From positions 612,277 to 676,276 of the forward strand of contig NW_019091529.1 of NCBI RefSeq assembly GCF_001949145.1: a stretch of DNA of 64,000 nt, read 5' to 3'. Both the position numbers and the translations under genes were made by a program. The notes beneath the pieces were generated by a model. It saw only the letters and a program-made list of their open reading frames with translations. It had not been told where the DNA came from and did not search any database. Below, piece by piece: positions 33,995 to 46,165 of this stretch (position 1 is the first letter of the stretch; the number at the start of each line of letters is the position of its first letter). Source of the stretch: Acanthaster planci (taxonomy: Eukaryota > Echinodermata > Asteroidea > Valvatida > Acanthasteridae).

Positions 33995-34408
33995 TGTACT
34001 TGACACCATTATTTTTCAGTAGTTAATTAGCCAATGGTGGCAAAGCCGCCGCTACCAGAGGAGGGGCTCCAGCAGCGTGCACCTGGCCTGGTTTTGGGTC
34101 TGGGCCAGCGTGCGCTCCAGAAATGAGGCAACTATAAACACATGTAGACCACATAAATGGGGTACTTTTGTTGGGGTATGTGGGAAGAATTTGGTTAGGT
34201 TCCAGGGCCAGGTTAAGTTGTCACAAAATATTTTTAGACAGTGTGTTTTGTAAGCTGACAATAAGTTGTTGTGTTTTTGGAATCATTGTGGCAGGTAGCT
34301 GTTCTTGTGAAAATTAAAAAATGAAGCAAGTTGAGTTTTGGAGTTGAAAGCCTGTGAGTCAACTGTGTCCCTTTTTATTAGTGTTTGCTTAGGTTTAATT
34401 ATGTTACA
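33995..34408 (+). repeat. 5' LTR of the Gypsy-type element
   Basis: Begins TGTACT and ends TTACA, so it has TG...CA ends. Aligns throughout with 39355-39776: TAGTT-ATTAGCCAA-GG, TTTTGGGTCTGGGCCAGC, CAGGGCC-GGT-AAGTTGT, AGTGTGTTTTGTA, CCTGTGAG. Confidence 0.85.
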
Positions 34409-34879
34409 ATTGATGGCAGCGGTGGGATAGTTTTCTTGGCTTTTCAATGGAGAAGTGTGACACGCTGGAGCCAGCATGAAATGTCACAGAAGCCATTAGC
34501 AACATGTCCAATGATATCAAATGGTTATAGCGGTCACTTTCGGACAGCGGTTGAGCTACTCATGGATCTTCACCCAGAACCGGAAGATGGTAATTCTATG
34601 TACCAGAGACACTGAGCCCCTTTCAAGGACAATAGCACCAGGAGACAAAAACAAAGCTTGCAGAAGCACCAAAAGAAACTGGCACAGGGTCTTCGTGAAA
34701 AGTGAGGCGCAGCAAGTCTGATAGTGATGAGCACTGTTCTGGCTACCCTCAATCTCCAGCCCAACCAAGGCATACAGCAGTTGCAAAGCTTGTCCTGCAG
34801 GCAGGCACATGGCAATGCACACTGCTACCACTACTAGCGGATACGGTGCTGCAAATGCAGTTGGCCAGTACGCAAACGT

Positions 34880-35560
34880 GCGCACCGCAGCAGCAATGCA
34901 GGTAAAGGCTCAGGAGAAGGACGGGTTGTCATTCATTGAGGACTAACTGGTGCACTTTGAACAAGTCAGCAGGATCAACTGCTGGAATCAGGAGCAGAGG
35001 GCAGACTATCTGATGGCTGCACTGAAAGGACCAGCACTGGGAGTTGCATGTTCCTTGCCAAAGGAGCCCCAGTTGTTCTTCAAGGAGTTAGTCAAGGCCA
35101 TTCAGTGACAATTTGCAGTGACGGCGTGCAGGGGAAACTGTTGCTGAGTTGAGCCAAGCTATCAGAAAATTGGTCCACCAAGCCTATCCCGAGAGCAGCT
35201 CCAAGTTTATGGAGGACTTTGCAATTGACCAGTTAAGAACACATTGGACGATATTGACCGCACACAGGCACTATTCCAAGGGAAACCATCTACACTTGAT
35301 GAAGCTGTGGAAATTGCTGCAGAGGATGAGGCATGGTGCAGGACAAAAAAGGCTTGATGATCAAAAGGCAGTGATGTCCCACGCCAATGCAGTGAGATCT
35401 GCAGAGTCTGTGCAAACTGACAAGATTGCAACAATGGTGTGCGAACTGTTGGAAATACAGCGCCGTGGCCAAGGAAAACAGAAGGCCAACAACTGGAAGC
35501 CAGGACGCTGGAAGTACAGTCGCCCCGACCATTTCTGGGCCTGATGTTCCCTCCAAAAGG
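34880..35560 (+). pseudogene. Gypsy gag remnant
   Basis: Frames contain LSFIED, then LVHFEQVSRINCW and YLMAALKGPALGVA, a gag matrix/capsid pattern seen in Gypsy elements. Later frames give LDEAVEIAAEDEAW. Stops at about 34946 and 35107, plus frame changes. The following 35640-35880 is Pro/Ala/Val-rich and repetitive. Confidence 0.55.
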
Positions 35561-35914
35561 ATGACCAGCATCCGTTAAACCAGGCAGGGCAGGTCTTGCC
35601 ACCGAAAGCCCAGCTGTAGATGTCCAGCAGCTCAGTGCACCTAAAGTGCAGGCAGTCCCAGCACCAGCGAGGGTAGCCTTGCCGCCAGTGCAGGCAGTTT
35701 TACCACTGGCACAGGTAGCCTCGTATCCAGTGCCACCACCGACATGGACAGCCTTACCACTGGCACAGACAGCCCTACTACTCGCGAGGCAGCCTTGCTA
35801 CCGACACGGAGAGCCTCACTGCTGCAGCAGGCCGCCTCACCTCCAGTGTTGACAGTCCGGTGTTGGAATACGACCGACATCTTCCCATGAACTGGGACTC
35901 TATGTCAGAGGGGA

Positions 35915-36101
35915 GATTTTGGGCATGGTTGTGAGGTTCCTGATCGACACTGGTGCAACAAAAAGTTTCATCTTCATGCCGCTGTTTCAAAGGACAAACC
36001 TGGGTGAACTGCCAGTAAAGGTTGGCAGGAATCAAATCCCACATTGCATTTGGGGAGTAGACATGAGTGATGATATTATCCTGGAACTGGACTTCTTGTG
36101 A
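35915..36101 (+). pseudogene. Gypsy aspartic protease remnant
   Basis: The frame MGMVVRFLIDTGATKSFI carries the D-T-G-A active-site motif, followed by LGELPVKVG...IWGVDMSDDIILELDFL, which matches the flap and the I-L-G-x-D-F-L-type end. A stop follows directly. Confidence 0.7.
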
Positions 36102-36589
36102 GGAGAACGAATGCCAGGATCCCTCAGCGGGAGTATCCACAGGTGCCTGCAGTCTGTCGGGTACAGATAACTGAGAATGGCATTGTGCCCCTTCTTCTGA
36201 AATGCTACTGGCTGCCAAGTTCGCAGGAATGGAGGTCAGCTGCTGATATGGGGTGTGCTGCCAACAGTTGTCAAGAATTGTCAGGTTCTCCAGGCCAGTT
36301 CTCTTGTATATACCTAGGACAACTGTGTACCTTTGAGACTCTTTAACCTATTGCCTGAAGCACTCATGCTAAGACAGGGGACTGCTTCTGCCATCCTGAA
36401 GCCCTTCGATAGTGTTGCAGTACTGGAACACAAAGAACAAGCAAAACAACAGGCCAGGGGGAGTGAAGAGCTGGGAGTACCTGGACATCTGTCTTCACTG
36501 TTTGAGTCCAGCTGCAAAAGTTTAATGGTTGATGAGCGAGCTGGACTTGCAGCTTTACTGAGACGATTCAGTAATGTATTCTCTATTGG

Positions 36590-37287
36590 GGATGGAGAAA
36601 CTAGCCAGACTAACCTGACCCAGCAGCATGTCGAGACCGAGACAGAGAAGAGTACCCTTAACCCAATGGGAGGTGGCGGACAAGGAAATAGCAAAAATGC
36701 TCTTGCAGGGTGTCATTGAGCCATTGAAGAGTCCATGGAGTTCATCACTTGCCCTGGTGAGGAAGGACAAGTCTGACCGAGTGGTATTGACCACCGAAGG
36801 TTGAACGAGTTACAATGAAGTATGCACACCCACTCCCACACACAGAGGACAACCTTGACTCACTGGCAGGGTCCCAATTCTTGCCGACCCTGGATCTTGC
36901 TTCTGGGTACTGGTAAGCAGAGGTAGTTGATAGGCACAGGACTGAATTTAGTACGGGGCAAGGTGGGCTCTACCAGTGCTGTTCGAGTAGTGCAACACGC
37001 CTTCCACTTTTGAGCGCTTGATCGAGCATGTCCTTGCAGAGTTGCAATAGCAAGTGGCTGTGTTGTACCTCGATGACATTATCGTGTTTGGACAGTCGTT
37101 TGATGAACACATGCAAGACTTTGCCTAGTCTTGCAGAGGCTTCGTACAGCCAGCCTGAAGTTGAAGTCCAAAAGTGCAGACTTCTTCAGCAGGAGGTGGA
37201 GTTCCTTGGTCATGTGGTGTCACCTACAGGGGTTGCTACTGACCCTTGAAAGGTTCGTGCTGTGTGGGATTGGCCTCAGCCAGCTAC
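36590..37287 (+). pseudogene. Gypsy reverse transcriptase remnant
   Basis: Pieces in several frames. LVRKDKSDRVVL precedes the palm. AVLYLDDIIVFGQSFDEHMQDF is the catalytic box, with both Asp kept. RLLQQEVEFLGHVVSPTGVATDP follows in another frame. Many stops. The element at 37288 cuts it from the RNase H part. Confidence 0.75.
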
Positions 37288-37814
37288 CATTACGTGAAAC
37301 TTCCATTAGCCAGAACCTCTGAATGCTACTCACCAGTTTCATCCTGCCTGGATCAGCAGTAAGTAATTATAAGATAAACAATTACCCTGGCACCCACTTC
37401 CCCCAAGACCACTGTGACCATTGCTCTGTCAATCACGGCACACTGGCTGCGACCTGCTGATGGTGTACAATAACGGGACTTTTCAAGAATGTGGGCGAAG
37501 TTTGACTGTTTTTTTATTTCATTTCTCAGGATACATTTGGTCAATTTTTATGATTCAAAGTTGCTAACCAAATTTCTTTTGACACTTTTCCCACTGCCAT
37601 ACAGTATGAGCACGAATCTAGTACACTTTTGTAGATTTTTTTGTCAGCAAACTCACAGGTAGTGCCATCATCAACCACCTGTTCACACTTCATTAACTTT
37701 TGATCAGATAAGAAACATTGGAATGCAAAGTGCTAAATCCAAAACCAGTGAGTAGCGACCTGAGTTTATCATAGGCAAACTCGGATCTGCTCCAAATGGG
37801 TGTTTCACGTAATG
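37288..37814. mobile_element. 527-bp element with terminal inverted repeats nested in the Gypsy element
   Basis: CATTACGTGAAAC at 37288-37300 is the exact reverse complement of GTTTCACGTAATG at 37802-37814, and CCATT follows at matching distances on both sides. Removing the interval brings the Gypsy RT end (PQPAT) next to VRRFLGLVSYYGHF, the expected continuation. The interior is A+T rich and non-coding. This is a MITE-like insertion; no clear target-site duplication is seen. Confidence 0.75.
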
Positions 37815-38200
37815 ACTGTCATTATGTCCGAAGATTTCTTGGACTGGTGTCATATTATGGGCACTTTATTGAGGGCTTCGCTCAGATTGCTCGACCCTTG
37901 CTCCAAATCACTGATAGGGATAGGCCATTCCTGAGAATGGCAGAATGCCAGGAGGCACTGGAAGCACTGAAGCATTGCCAAGAAAGCACTGCAACGAGAA
38001 AGGAACTCCTTGCAACAGTGTAATTTGTGAAGAAGTACCATCATCATCTCTATGGGTCTTGGTTCAGGATTCGCACAGATCACTAGCCCCTGAAATGGAT
38101 GTACAGTGTTCGAGATCCTCAGAGACAACTTGCGAGAATGCTACAGAAGCTCAGCATCTATGACTTTCCTACTGGGCATCGGTCTGGTAGATGCCATGGA
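37815..38200 (+). pseudogene. Gypsy RNase H-side remnant
   Basis: Starts with VRRFLGLVSYYGHFIEGFAQIARPLL, the conserved thumb segment between RT and RNase H, then ALEALKHC. The next part (EKYHHHLYGSWF-like) lies in another frame. Confidence 0.7.
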
Positions 38201-38559
38201 AATGCTGATCATTGTCCAAGAAATGCTTCCCTTACTGTGACCACGGCCACAGCAACAAAGTGAAGACTGAAAACTTGCGACAGCCCCAGATAAGGTATGT
38301 AGGATGCAGTGTGGTGCAGACAACTGCCCGGCTGGTACAGGATGCCCCACTATTGGAGCAGGGAACTGGACCCCCGGGTGTAATAGCCTCTCCACAGGTA
38401 AAAGAGCCCACACTGAAGGCAGCATACATCAGCCAGGGAGAAATGCAGAGCCATGGGTTCTAGATCACTTCCATGCCACTGAACTTAGTCATGAGCAGCT
38501 GATCAGGTCACAGTGGCGAGATGATGACTTGAAGGAAGTGCTACAGTGGGTGGCGCATG

Positions 38560-39250
38560 CTTGACTGCCATCCTGGGAGTGTGGGGCTCCATTGAGCAAA
38601 GAGATCAAGTTCTGGTGGGCTCACTTCGTGGAACAGCTTTGTGGAAGAGCAGGGAGCCGTGTGTATCCAGTGGGAGCCAAATCAACCAACTGATAAGCCC
38701 TGACTGAGAATTTTGGTACCCTGGGAACTGCAACCTACCATACTGAGGCATTATCATGACCAAAAAAAAAAACAACTTCAACTGGTTTCTATGCATCAGT
38801 CTGCACGTCACTTGGTCCAACAGTAACAGTGTCAGAGATGTCCAACCATATGCACCAGCTAGGGCCAAGAGAGTGGAGATTGGGCACTACCAGGTGTAGA
38901 AAGAATACTGGTTGCTGTCATGTGGCCCCTCCCTGCCACTGCTGGTCACGTATATCATTGCGGTGGGAGACTATTTCATCAAGTGGACAGAATGCCCTCC
39001 AGTCAGAGACCACACTGCCAAGTCCATTGCAACGAAGCTCATGGATGAGTTCATCACTAGGTTCAGGGGTCCCCTGGAAGTCCACTCCAACTATGGAAGG
39101 TAATTTGAGTCTGAGGTCTACGCAGAAATGTGCTCATATTCTAATCAGCTCTAGAAAGACCCACACCACTTCGCCATACCCTAGGTCTGACGAAATGATT
39201 GAGCACTCATAGGACGGTTGAAGCCTTGCTGAGCCTGTGGGTGAGCAAAT
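38560..39250 (+). pseudogene. Gypsy integrase core remnant
   Basis: The frame at 38912-39103 reads VGDYFIKWTECPPVRDHTAKS, the first-Asp block of the integrase core, then LMDEFITRFRGPLEVHSNYGR. The second catalytic Asp is Asn (HSN for HSD), followed by a stop. Confidence 0.72.
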
Positions 39251-39354
39251 CCCAAACTGACAGGGTGAGCATTTGGCCCTCCTTGCTATGGCATACTGGT
39301 CAGCAGAGCATGACACTAGGCCATTCTTGGGAGGGGGCCGTACAATTTGGACAG

Positions 39355-39776
39355 TTAACTCGGCACAGTTGTTTTTCCGTAGTTCACTAGCCAACGGAGC
39401 AGCTGCCACTGGCAAAAGGGCTCCAGCAGCATCACCTAGCCTAGTTTTGGGTCTGGGCCAGCACTCCCTCTGGAAATAGTCAACTATAAAAAGACAACTT
39501 GAATGGGTTTTTTTTGTTGGGATACATAGAAAGGGTTTGGCTAGGTACCAGGGCCGGGTAAAGTTGTTACAAAATGTATACTTTCCAAGAGAGTGTGTTT
39601 TGTATTTTGAGAATGAACTGTGTTTTAGGAAGCATTGCAGTAGGTGGCCGGTCTTGTGAGAATTTAAAACAAAGAAACAAGTTGAATTTCAGAGTTGAAA
39701 ACCTGTGAGCCTGCATCCTCTTTTGCAAGCATTTTGCTTAAATGGAGGTCAAGAGCCCAAATAGGTTTACGCTACA
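39355..39776 (+). repeat. 3' LTR of the Gypsy-type element
   Basis: Partner of 33995-34408. The terminal TG has decayed to TT; the end is CTACA. It carries an extra stretch near 39745-39765 compared with the 5' LTR. Confidence 0.83.
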
Positions 39777-39785
39777 ATATTGCAG
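39777..39785. repeat. Flanking duplication ATATTGCAG (right)
   Basis: Identical to the nine bases at 33986-33994 on the left side of the element. Confidence 0.6.
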
Positions 39786-39789
39786 CAAT

Positions 39790-42700
39790 TCAGGGTTCCT
39801 TTGAATCAAATTTGCCAACCTGAACCCTTTCTCATTTTGAGGTTTTGGGGAAAGGTACCTTCTGGTTCATTGCTATAGACAATTGAATTTGAGGAAATTT
39901 CATTGTCATATGGAGGATTCTTTGTTCAACTCATTCTTTTTAACTATATCATAATCACGAAAAGGGATATAGCGCCCTTTCCTGATTCAAAGAAATATCT
40001 CTGTACATATGCAAACAGTCAACCAGTCCGCTGAATTGTTGCACGCAGCAGTTCCAGTGGTAGCTGTGGCTGAGTGCATCGTTACGCTTTTGCATCGTCC
40101 AAATGTTTAGTGCCTAGTGTTTCTTTAACCCTGGCCTGGTGGAGTGCCTTTGAGGTCTTTTGATCTTGCAATGCTGATCTGCAGAGCCCTGAGCCCAATC
40201 TCTAATGCCTTTTATAGCCTAGAAGGAATGAGTGCTGCACGCAAACTGCCCGTATCACTGGACTGATTGATTACACCTACAAATAATAAGCCATTATGCA
40301 TAGCCTTACTTGGTAGCTTGTACATTTTCAGTGTGCCAGTGTGTTTAATAACAACAGGGGTAAAGCAAAAGGTCTCTTATTATCAGCAACGAACCACAAT
40401 AGACTTACAGACCTGTAAGTGCACCACACTTGTATTTGCCACTCCCCAAACAGGCCCATGGCTGGGGGGTCGGGGGGTTCAAACGAACCCTTCCTCTCGT
40501 TTCCGAGTTCCGCTCGATGATGTTTTTTTGTTTAATAAATATGTAATTTTAATATACCGTAATTTTTGGAATATAAGCCGCATTTTATACATTGATTCTC
40601 ATGCAGAAAATGTCTCTGTGGTTTATAATGAACTGCGGGTGGTTTATACGGCAACATTTAAAGAATGAAATCAGTCACTAAATGCCGTGCTACACTTGCA
40701 GCACAGCCGAACCCAGACCGCCGACGCGCGCTGCGGCTGGCCAGCCACCCGTACCAGCGGCAGTCTTTTTTTTTCATTGGTTATCATTCACATTGGCTCT
40801 ACTCACATGTTGGAAATGTAGGAAACCAGTCCAGAAAGACTAAATAGACTTGTAAATGCACCGTACGTACCATTCACACCTCACAAGTTGTATGGTACGT
40901 CTGTTCGTTTTTGTTTTTTAAGGTTGTGTAATCCATGTTTGAACATTTGTTTATGGAACAATATTTTACCTCCAATTTCACAAAGGGTGAAATTTAATCA
41001 AACTCCAAATATTCTGATTCATAAATGTTGATTTCATATAACCACTACAAAGTTCCGATGACATATTACTTTGGTCTGATTTTCCAATTTTTTTTCCCAA
41101 GTGCAAAATGAAATGCACCTCAAAATATTTTTTTACCATTTTGAGTTAGGTGAGTGGAGGTAATAATGATTTACTAGAATGTATTACTTTTTGGTAAACC
41201 TTTGGTTCACAACAAACATGGAACTTGTTGATGTTGTGTTCCAAAGCACATTATGATGGACCTTTGTATAAAAATATGTGTTCACAGTGCCCAAAGCTCC
41301 ACTTTTGGCTTTGACGAATTCCCCCCAGTCTCTGGTCAGGCAATGGGCCTGCCATATGTAACCCAGTTCTATCACTTCTCTAAGATGAGGATCTACAACT
41401 AGTAGGCAGAGTTGGCCAATCGCACAACTTCAATACTTTTTTAAACATTGGCTGAATCAACCAATGGTAAAACTATTGCAATCTTTAAGTTTTCAGTTGA
41501 TTTATATGGTTTTCTAGGACTTACACATGCACAAGCACTTTTTCTCTGAACACTTCCCCTGCAGTACTAACCGGTGCACAAGTGTATGCAACAATCAATC
41601 TGATCTGGCAGAGAATTTTTGTTCAATTAAAGTCATTTCTTTTGATTAAAATCAGCTTTTTAGATTCAATAATGCAGTACATACAGGTAAACTGATTTAT
41701 AATCATGATTCAATTTAACAAGATTTGAAGTGTCCTCTAATTTATAACATTAGCATGGTAAAGTATCAGTGCACAACTATGCAATTAAATACTATTTATT
41801 TATCTATTTTTATTTATATCTGTTCATCCAACAGCGCATTTAGCGCCAATCACAGAAGAAGTGACAATGAGGAAGACAATGAAGAAATGTTCAGTTTTAG
41901 AGGTGGGAGGAAAGCCCTGGATAACGCACAGTGCCCTCCTTAGTCTGTGCAAAGCATTGTAAAGACGGAAAGTTCTGGAGAATATGAGCACAGTATGATA
42001 GTCAAATGCTGTCTGGATAATGTGTCATGTTTCCAAGAATAAGAAAACAAAGCAAAATAAGAAAATAAAACAACTGCATATTCGAGTGGTCTTTGGACAA
42101 GTAAGTTAAAGACTTCAGTCTAAGTACATGTAGGCCTAGGTTAGGGCTCAGTGTACTGACTACTGTGACCGTGTCATTGTTGGACGTGTTGGAAGGTCAT
42201 CAAATGTGCAAGCCCAGGCCGAACGTTAGCAAGCCTTCATCTGCTATCAGTTGCTGCCTCCAAGTTCTATTGCTCTCGTGTGAGCCCCTTGGGTCTCTTC
42301 ACATTTTACTTGTTTACATGTACCAATTTTTATCAGTAGCTCTGTGAATTGAAATGTGCTGGTAAGACTTAGTTTGGTAGAAAAATAGCCAGTGTGGAGA
42401 TTCTGTTACAGGAGAAAGTTACATGTAACAACAAATTAAACAAATTAGATTTGTTATGTCTGTTAGGCAGCATCGCGAAATTGACCAACTGTTCCATGCC
42501 GCACGGGATCACGGAGAGCACGCCAGTCCCCACCAAACAAAAGACCCCTTGACAACGAGGCGCGCCTGCGGACGGAACGCAATATGCAAGGTTTATGTAA
42601 ATTACCAGTCTCATTAATACGCCTGATATTCCACGGCCTGCAATTGACCATGAAAGGAGTGGCTTAATTTTGAACCAATCATAGATAACTAATAGCAGTA

Positions 42701-43850
42701 ATATATTTCTCGTCAATGCAGGAAAAAAATTCATTGATCCTTGATCTTCAGCAAACTTGTACGAGCATGCAAAATTTCTTGTTCACGCTGCTACTAGATT
42801 GCCTCAGTTAGTAAAGTTGTATGAAAACAGTGAGCATATCCCACCATCAACGAAACCACCAAGTTTTAGTAGTTCGTAACACTTATGATCAGCAAATCAT
42901 ACAGTTATGACGCAACGCTTTGTTACAAAATCTTCGTTAGAGCTCGGGCTGGAATGAGATGATTGTGGGGCAAGCATTCAGAATTTATCATCAATGTCCC
43001 ATGAAGTTATACTTTAAAAATATTCAGACCACATCATTTGAAGTTGACAGGAAATTGTATGATTTAAAATAAAACACACCCGAGGTTCTGCCTCTCAACA
43101 AAGAGGACATGGAAATTTACCAATGCTTTGAGTGCCAAGGTTTGGTTTGGATTTGTTCATGGTCAGACATGTATACACATGTACGTATGCACATGTATGT
43201 ACATGCACATGGCCAAAGGGGCGATTTACGGATAACAGCATTTTGTTATTTGAGATTTTGGAACTACAAGGAATCTTGAAAATGTTAACACAACATATAC
43301 GTAAAACAACTTGACCTAACGAAAGACAAGTTTATAGGCCACCTTGCTCACAAAATCTGGTTGCACGTACGCTGGTCAGCCTGGCAACATCCGCTTCTCT
43401 CCAGGGTTGCCTCAAGTTAGAGCACGAGTCCTACTACGATCAACATGCATCCAATCAAACATTGTCTTTTACGGCTATTTATGACATCATTGGCCTTATA
43501 CGGAACAATATATGGAAAAGCGGAGCTTTTGGAGATTGAGGTACATGTACTTGATGTTGTCTGAATAGACATAAGCATAATCGGATGTAATGAGAATACA
43601 GCATTGTTGAGCCTGTTACAGATGGGACATTTCTTCCTTAATAATTCCCCTGCTGTTTAACTCTTTCTTTAGACATTTGTGGTACTGTAAGTCTAAACTG
43701 TTCTGCAGCAGACCCTATGTATTTGTGTTTTGTACCCAGTATTCTTTTGTTAAGACGTTGCCCAGTGGGCTGACCGGTTATGTAATGGCCCTTTTATTAT
43801 TTTCTGGGTGCACATGTATTTAAGAAGTGGGTTGTACCATGCTTGGGTGC
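39790..43850. other. Intergenic stretch, no confident gene
   Basis: Short frames only. A string at 40554-40585 (ACCGTAATTTTTGGAATATA, then AGCCGCA) resembles the end of a dispersed DNA-transposon/MITE family I have seen in other animals, but no second end is visible. The G+C-richer patch at 42460-42600 has no identified role. Confidence 0.35.
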
Positions 43851-43969
43851 ACTCATATCACACCACAGCCACCCGTTCAGCCAGGGGCTCTGTACTTTTT
43901 TTCATCTGATGGGTGTCGCCAACCTTCATAACTCCAGCCAATGACGAATTGGCCCTCCAGCTAAACACT

Positions 43970-44090
43970 GCCTGCAGATACAGCGAGTCACCGTTGTACT
44001 CTTCTCCTTCAAATTGACGCCTTGCCACATGCATTGCATGTAGAGACAGCGAGTCTCCGCTGTTCTCTCTCTCCTTCAAGTTGATGGCCG
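43970..44090. repeat. Imperfect two-copy tandem repeat of about 65 bp
   Basis: The string ACAGCGAGTC-CCG-TGT-CTCT beginning at about 43981 recurs at about 44047, ending in CTCCTTCAA-TTGA both times. It adjoins the minisatellite. Confidence 0.6.
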
Positions 44091-44099
44091 AAACCAACC

Positions 44100-44867
44100 G
44101 GTTTTGCGGCTCTTCCTAGATGGCCTAGGACCAGACTGGTTGTGAGGCTCTTCCTAGATGGCCAAGGACTAGACCGGTTCTGAGGCTCTTCCTAGATGGC
44201 CTAGGACCAGACCGGTTCTCTGATGCTCTTTCTAGATGGCCTAGGACCAGACTGGTTCTGAGGCTCTTCCTAGATGGCCTAGGACAAGACTGGTTCTGAA
44301 GCTCTTCCTAGATGGCCTAGGACCAGACCGGTTCTCTGATGCTCTTTCTAGATGGCCTAGGACCAGACCAGTTCTCTGATGCTCTTTCTAGATGGCCTAC
44401 GACCAGACCGGTTCTGAGGCTCTTCCTAGATGGCCTGGGACCAGGCCGGTTCTGAGGCCCTTCCTAGATGGCCTACGACCGGACCGGTTCCGAGGCTTTT
44501 TCTAGATGGCCCAGGACCAGACCAGTTCTCTGATGCTCTTTCTAGATGGCCTAGGACCAGACCGGTTCTGAGGCTCTTCCTAGATGACCTGGGACCAGGC
44601 CGGTTCTGAGGCTCTTCCTAGATGGCCTAGGACCAGACCGGTTCTGAGGCTCTTCCTAGATAGCCTAGGACCAGACCGGTTCTGAGGCTCTTCCTAGATG
44701 GCCTGGGACCAGACCAGTTCTCTGAGGCTCTTCCTAGATGGCATAGGACCAGACCTGTTCTGAGGCTCTTCCTAGATGGCCTAGGATCAGACCGGTTCTG
44801 AGGCTCTTTCTAGATGGCTTGGACCAGACCGATTCTGAGGCTCACCCCAGATGACCTGGATCAGACC
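44100..44867. repeat. 20-copy minisatellite, 38- and 40-bp units
   Basis: Head-to-tail units around GGCTCTTCCTAGATGGCC and TAGGACCAGACC. I count 20. Most are 38 bp (GGTTCTGAGG...). Five are the 40-bp type with TTCTCTGA, four of them with TTTCTAGATGG. The 40-bp type sits at intervals (units 4, 7, 8, 12 and 17), which hints at a higher-order arrangement. Each unit contains the palindromic core TCTAGA/CCTAGG-like sites. Confidence 0.95.
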
Positions 44868-45806
44868 AACCGGGTGCACCAGCCAGTGCTTTAGCCAGCT
44901 GTGCCTGAGTTGTCCCTCCGCCACAGAATATCAATAGTCAACTTGACAGCACACACCCATTCATGTCCTCAACAACAACCTATAAGTAAATATTTAATTT
45001 TACAAACAAATAGTAACCTAGATTAAAATTGCTTTAGTTATTATTTTTGATATGTAAACTGAATAAATTTCTGTAAATATAGTTGCTGGTTTCCTTTTCT
45101 ATGCTGTCATGTTCATCTCCGTTGTGCCCTACTTCATTTTGGTTCTTTTGAATTAGTCGCATGTAACAAGCCGCGGAAATGCCATACATTGCATCTCCTC
45201 TGTTAACCCTTTCTCGGCGGGAATTTCTCTCAGAATGCGACTCCAAGAATTCCAGCCTCGCTTGGCCACGAAGGCAACAAGCCAAACCGCAAATTTTCAG
45301 TTTGTGGCCCAGCGTGCTCTGCAGGCTTTGAATTACATGGTGAAAAGGCTGATTGTTCGGTGGCATGCAGCTCTACTCAAGCTTCCACATTCCCCGTGCC
45401 TCTTTTCAAAGTGGGGACTATAGTGAAGCTGGTGATTATGATGCAAATTCGGTCTTTTTATTTCTGGGCTACACAAAGACCAATTACCATATACACAAGA
45501 GCCAAGGTCTGCCTTCTTTCATCGTGTTCGCTTGAGCGTGGGCCGAGAATAATAGCTGAAAAGTGGGCTGAGGATCTCAATTTTTATGGCGTGTGTTAAC
45601 GGGTTAATTATTAGTGAATTCTCACCACATGCGTTTCACAACAATCATGTGATGTGGGCCATCGTATGTCTGAACACACACGTGTGCCAAGGTTTGCATT
45701 TCATTATCTTTTTTCGTGGTGTGTTGGCTTGTTTTTATCAAGTGTGGTTTGTTTTGGAAGTGCCACGTTTGATGATTTTGGTTCGGTTCGGCAGTTTGTT
45801 TGCAGT

Positions 45807-46165
45807 ATATCTGCAAAGTTTCATCCCGCTGGGACATGTACTTTTGGAGATAAAGGGCTTTAAAGGATGCACCTTTCATATCACGTGACTTGTCAACTGA
45901 TGGTGTCATCATCCCATGAGGTCAATTTTTGTCTGTCACACATCCCCTTCCAGATATCTGCAAAGTCTCTAAGTCATGCGACTTCTGAACTGATGACGTC
46001 ATCATCCCATGACATCAATTTTCATGTATCACACATTCCCCTCTAGATATCAGCAGTTTCATCTCAATGGGATATTTACATCAGGAGATATAGGGCTTCT
46101 AAGTTTGTACATTAATGCCCGGTCACATGACACCTGATGACGTCATGATCACAATGTTCTTGACG
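45807..46165. repeat. Three diverged tandem units of about 95-145 bp
   Basis: Each unit begins AGATATC-GCA and runs through a TTTCATC..TGGGA block (deleted in unit 2), a TGA(C/T)GTCAT palindrome, CATCCCATGA-GTCAATTTT and TCACACAT-CCCCT. Units start near 45807, 45952 and 46042. Confidence 0.65.

Larger units (their letters stand above)
33995..39776 (+). mobile_element. Decayed Gypsy-type LTR retrotransposon
   Basis: LTRs at 33995-34408 and 39355-39776 with internal gag, protease, RT/RNase H and integrase remnants in Gypsy order on the plus strand. A primer-binding-site-like string (TGATGGCAGCGGTGGGA) follows the 5' LTR by two bases, and a purine run (GGGAGGGGG) precedes the 3' LTR. Both ends are flanked by the same nine bases, ATATTGCAG. 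LTRs differ at many sites and the frames are riddled with stops, so the insertion is old. A 527-bp element with inverted termini interrupts the RT/RNase H junction. Confidence 0.85.

Noticed and set aside
35641-35880. Repetitive Pro/Ala/Val and Val/Leu frames as a host protein
   Set aside because: They lie between gag and protease of the Gypsy-type element and are its degenerate linker, open on both strands because of a simple repeat.
42369-42734. 121-codon minus-strand frame in a G+C-richer patch
   Set aside because: No recognisable domain and no splice context; chance frame in biased composition.
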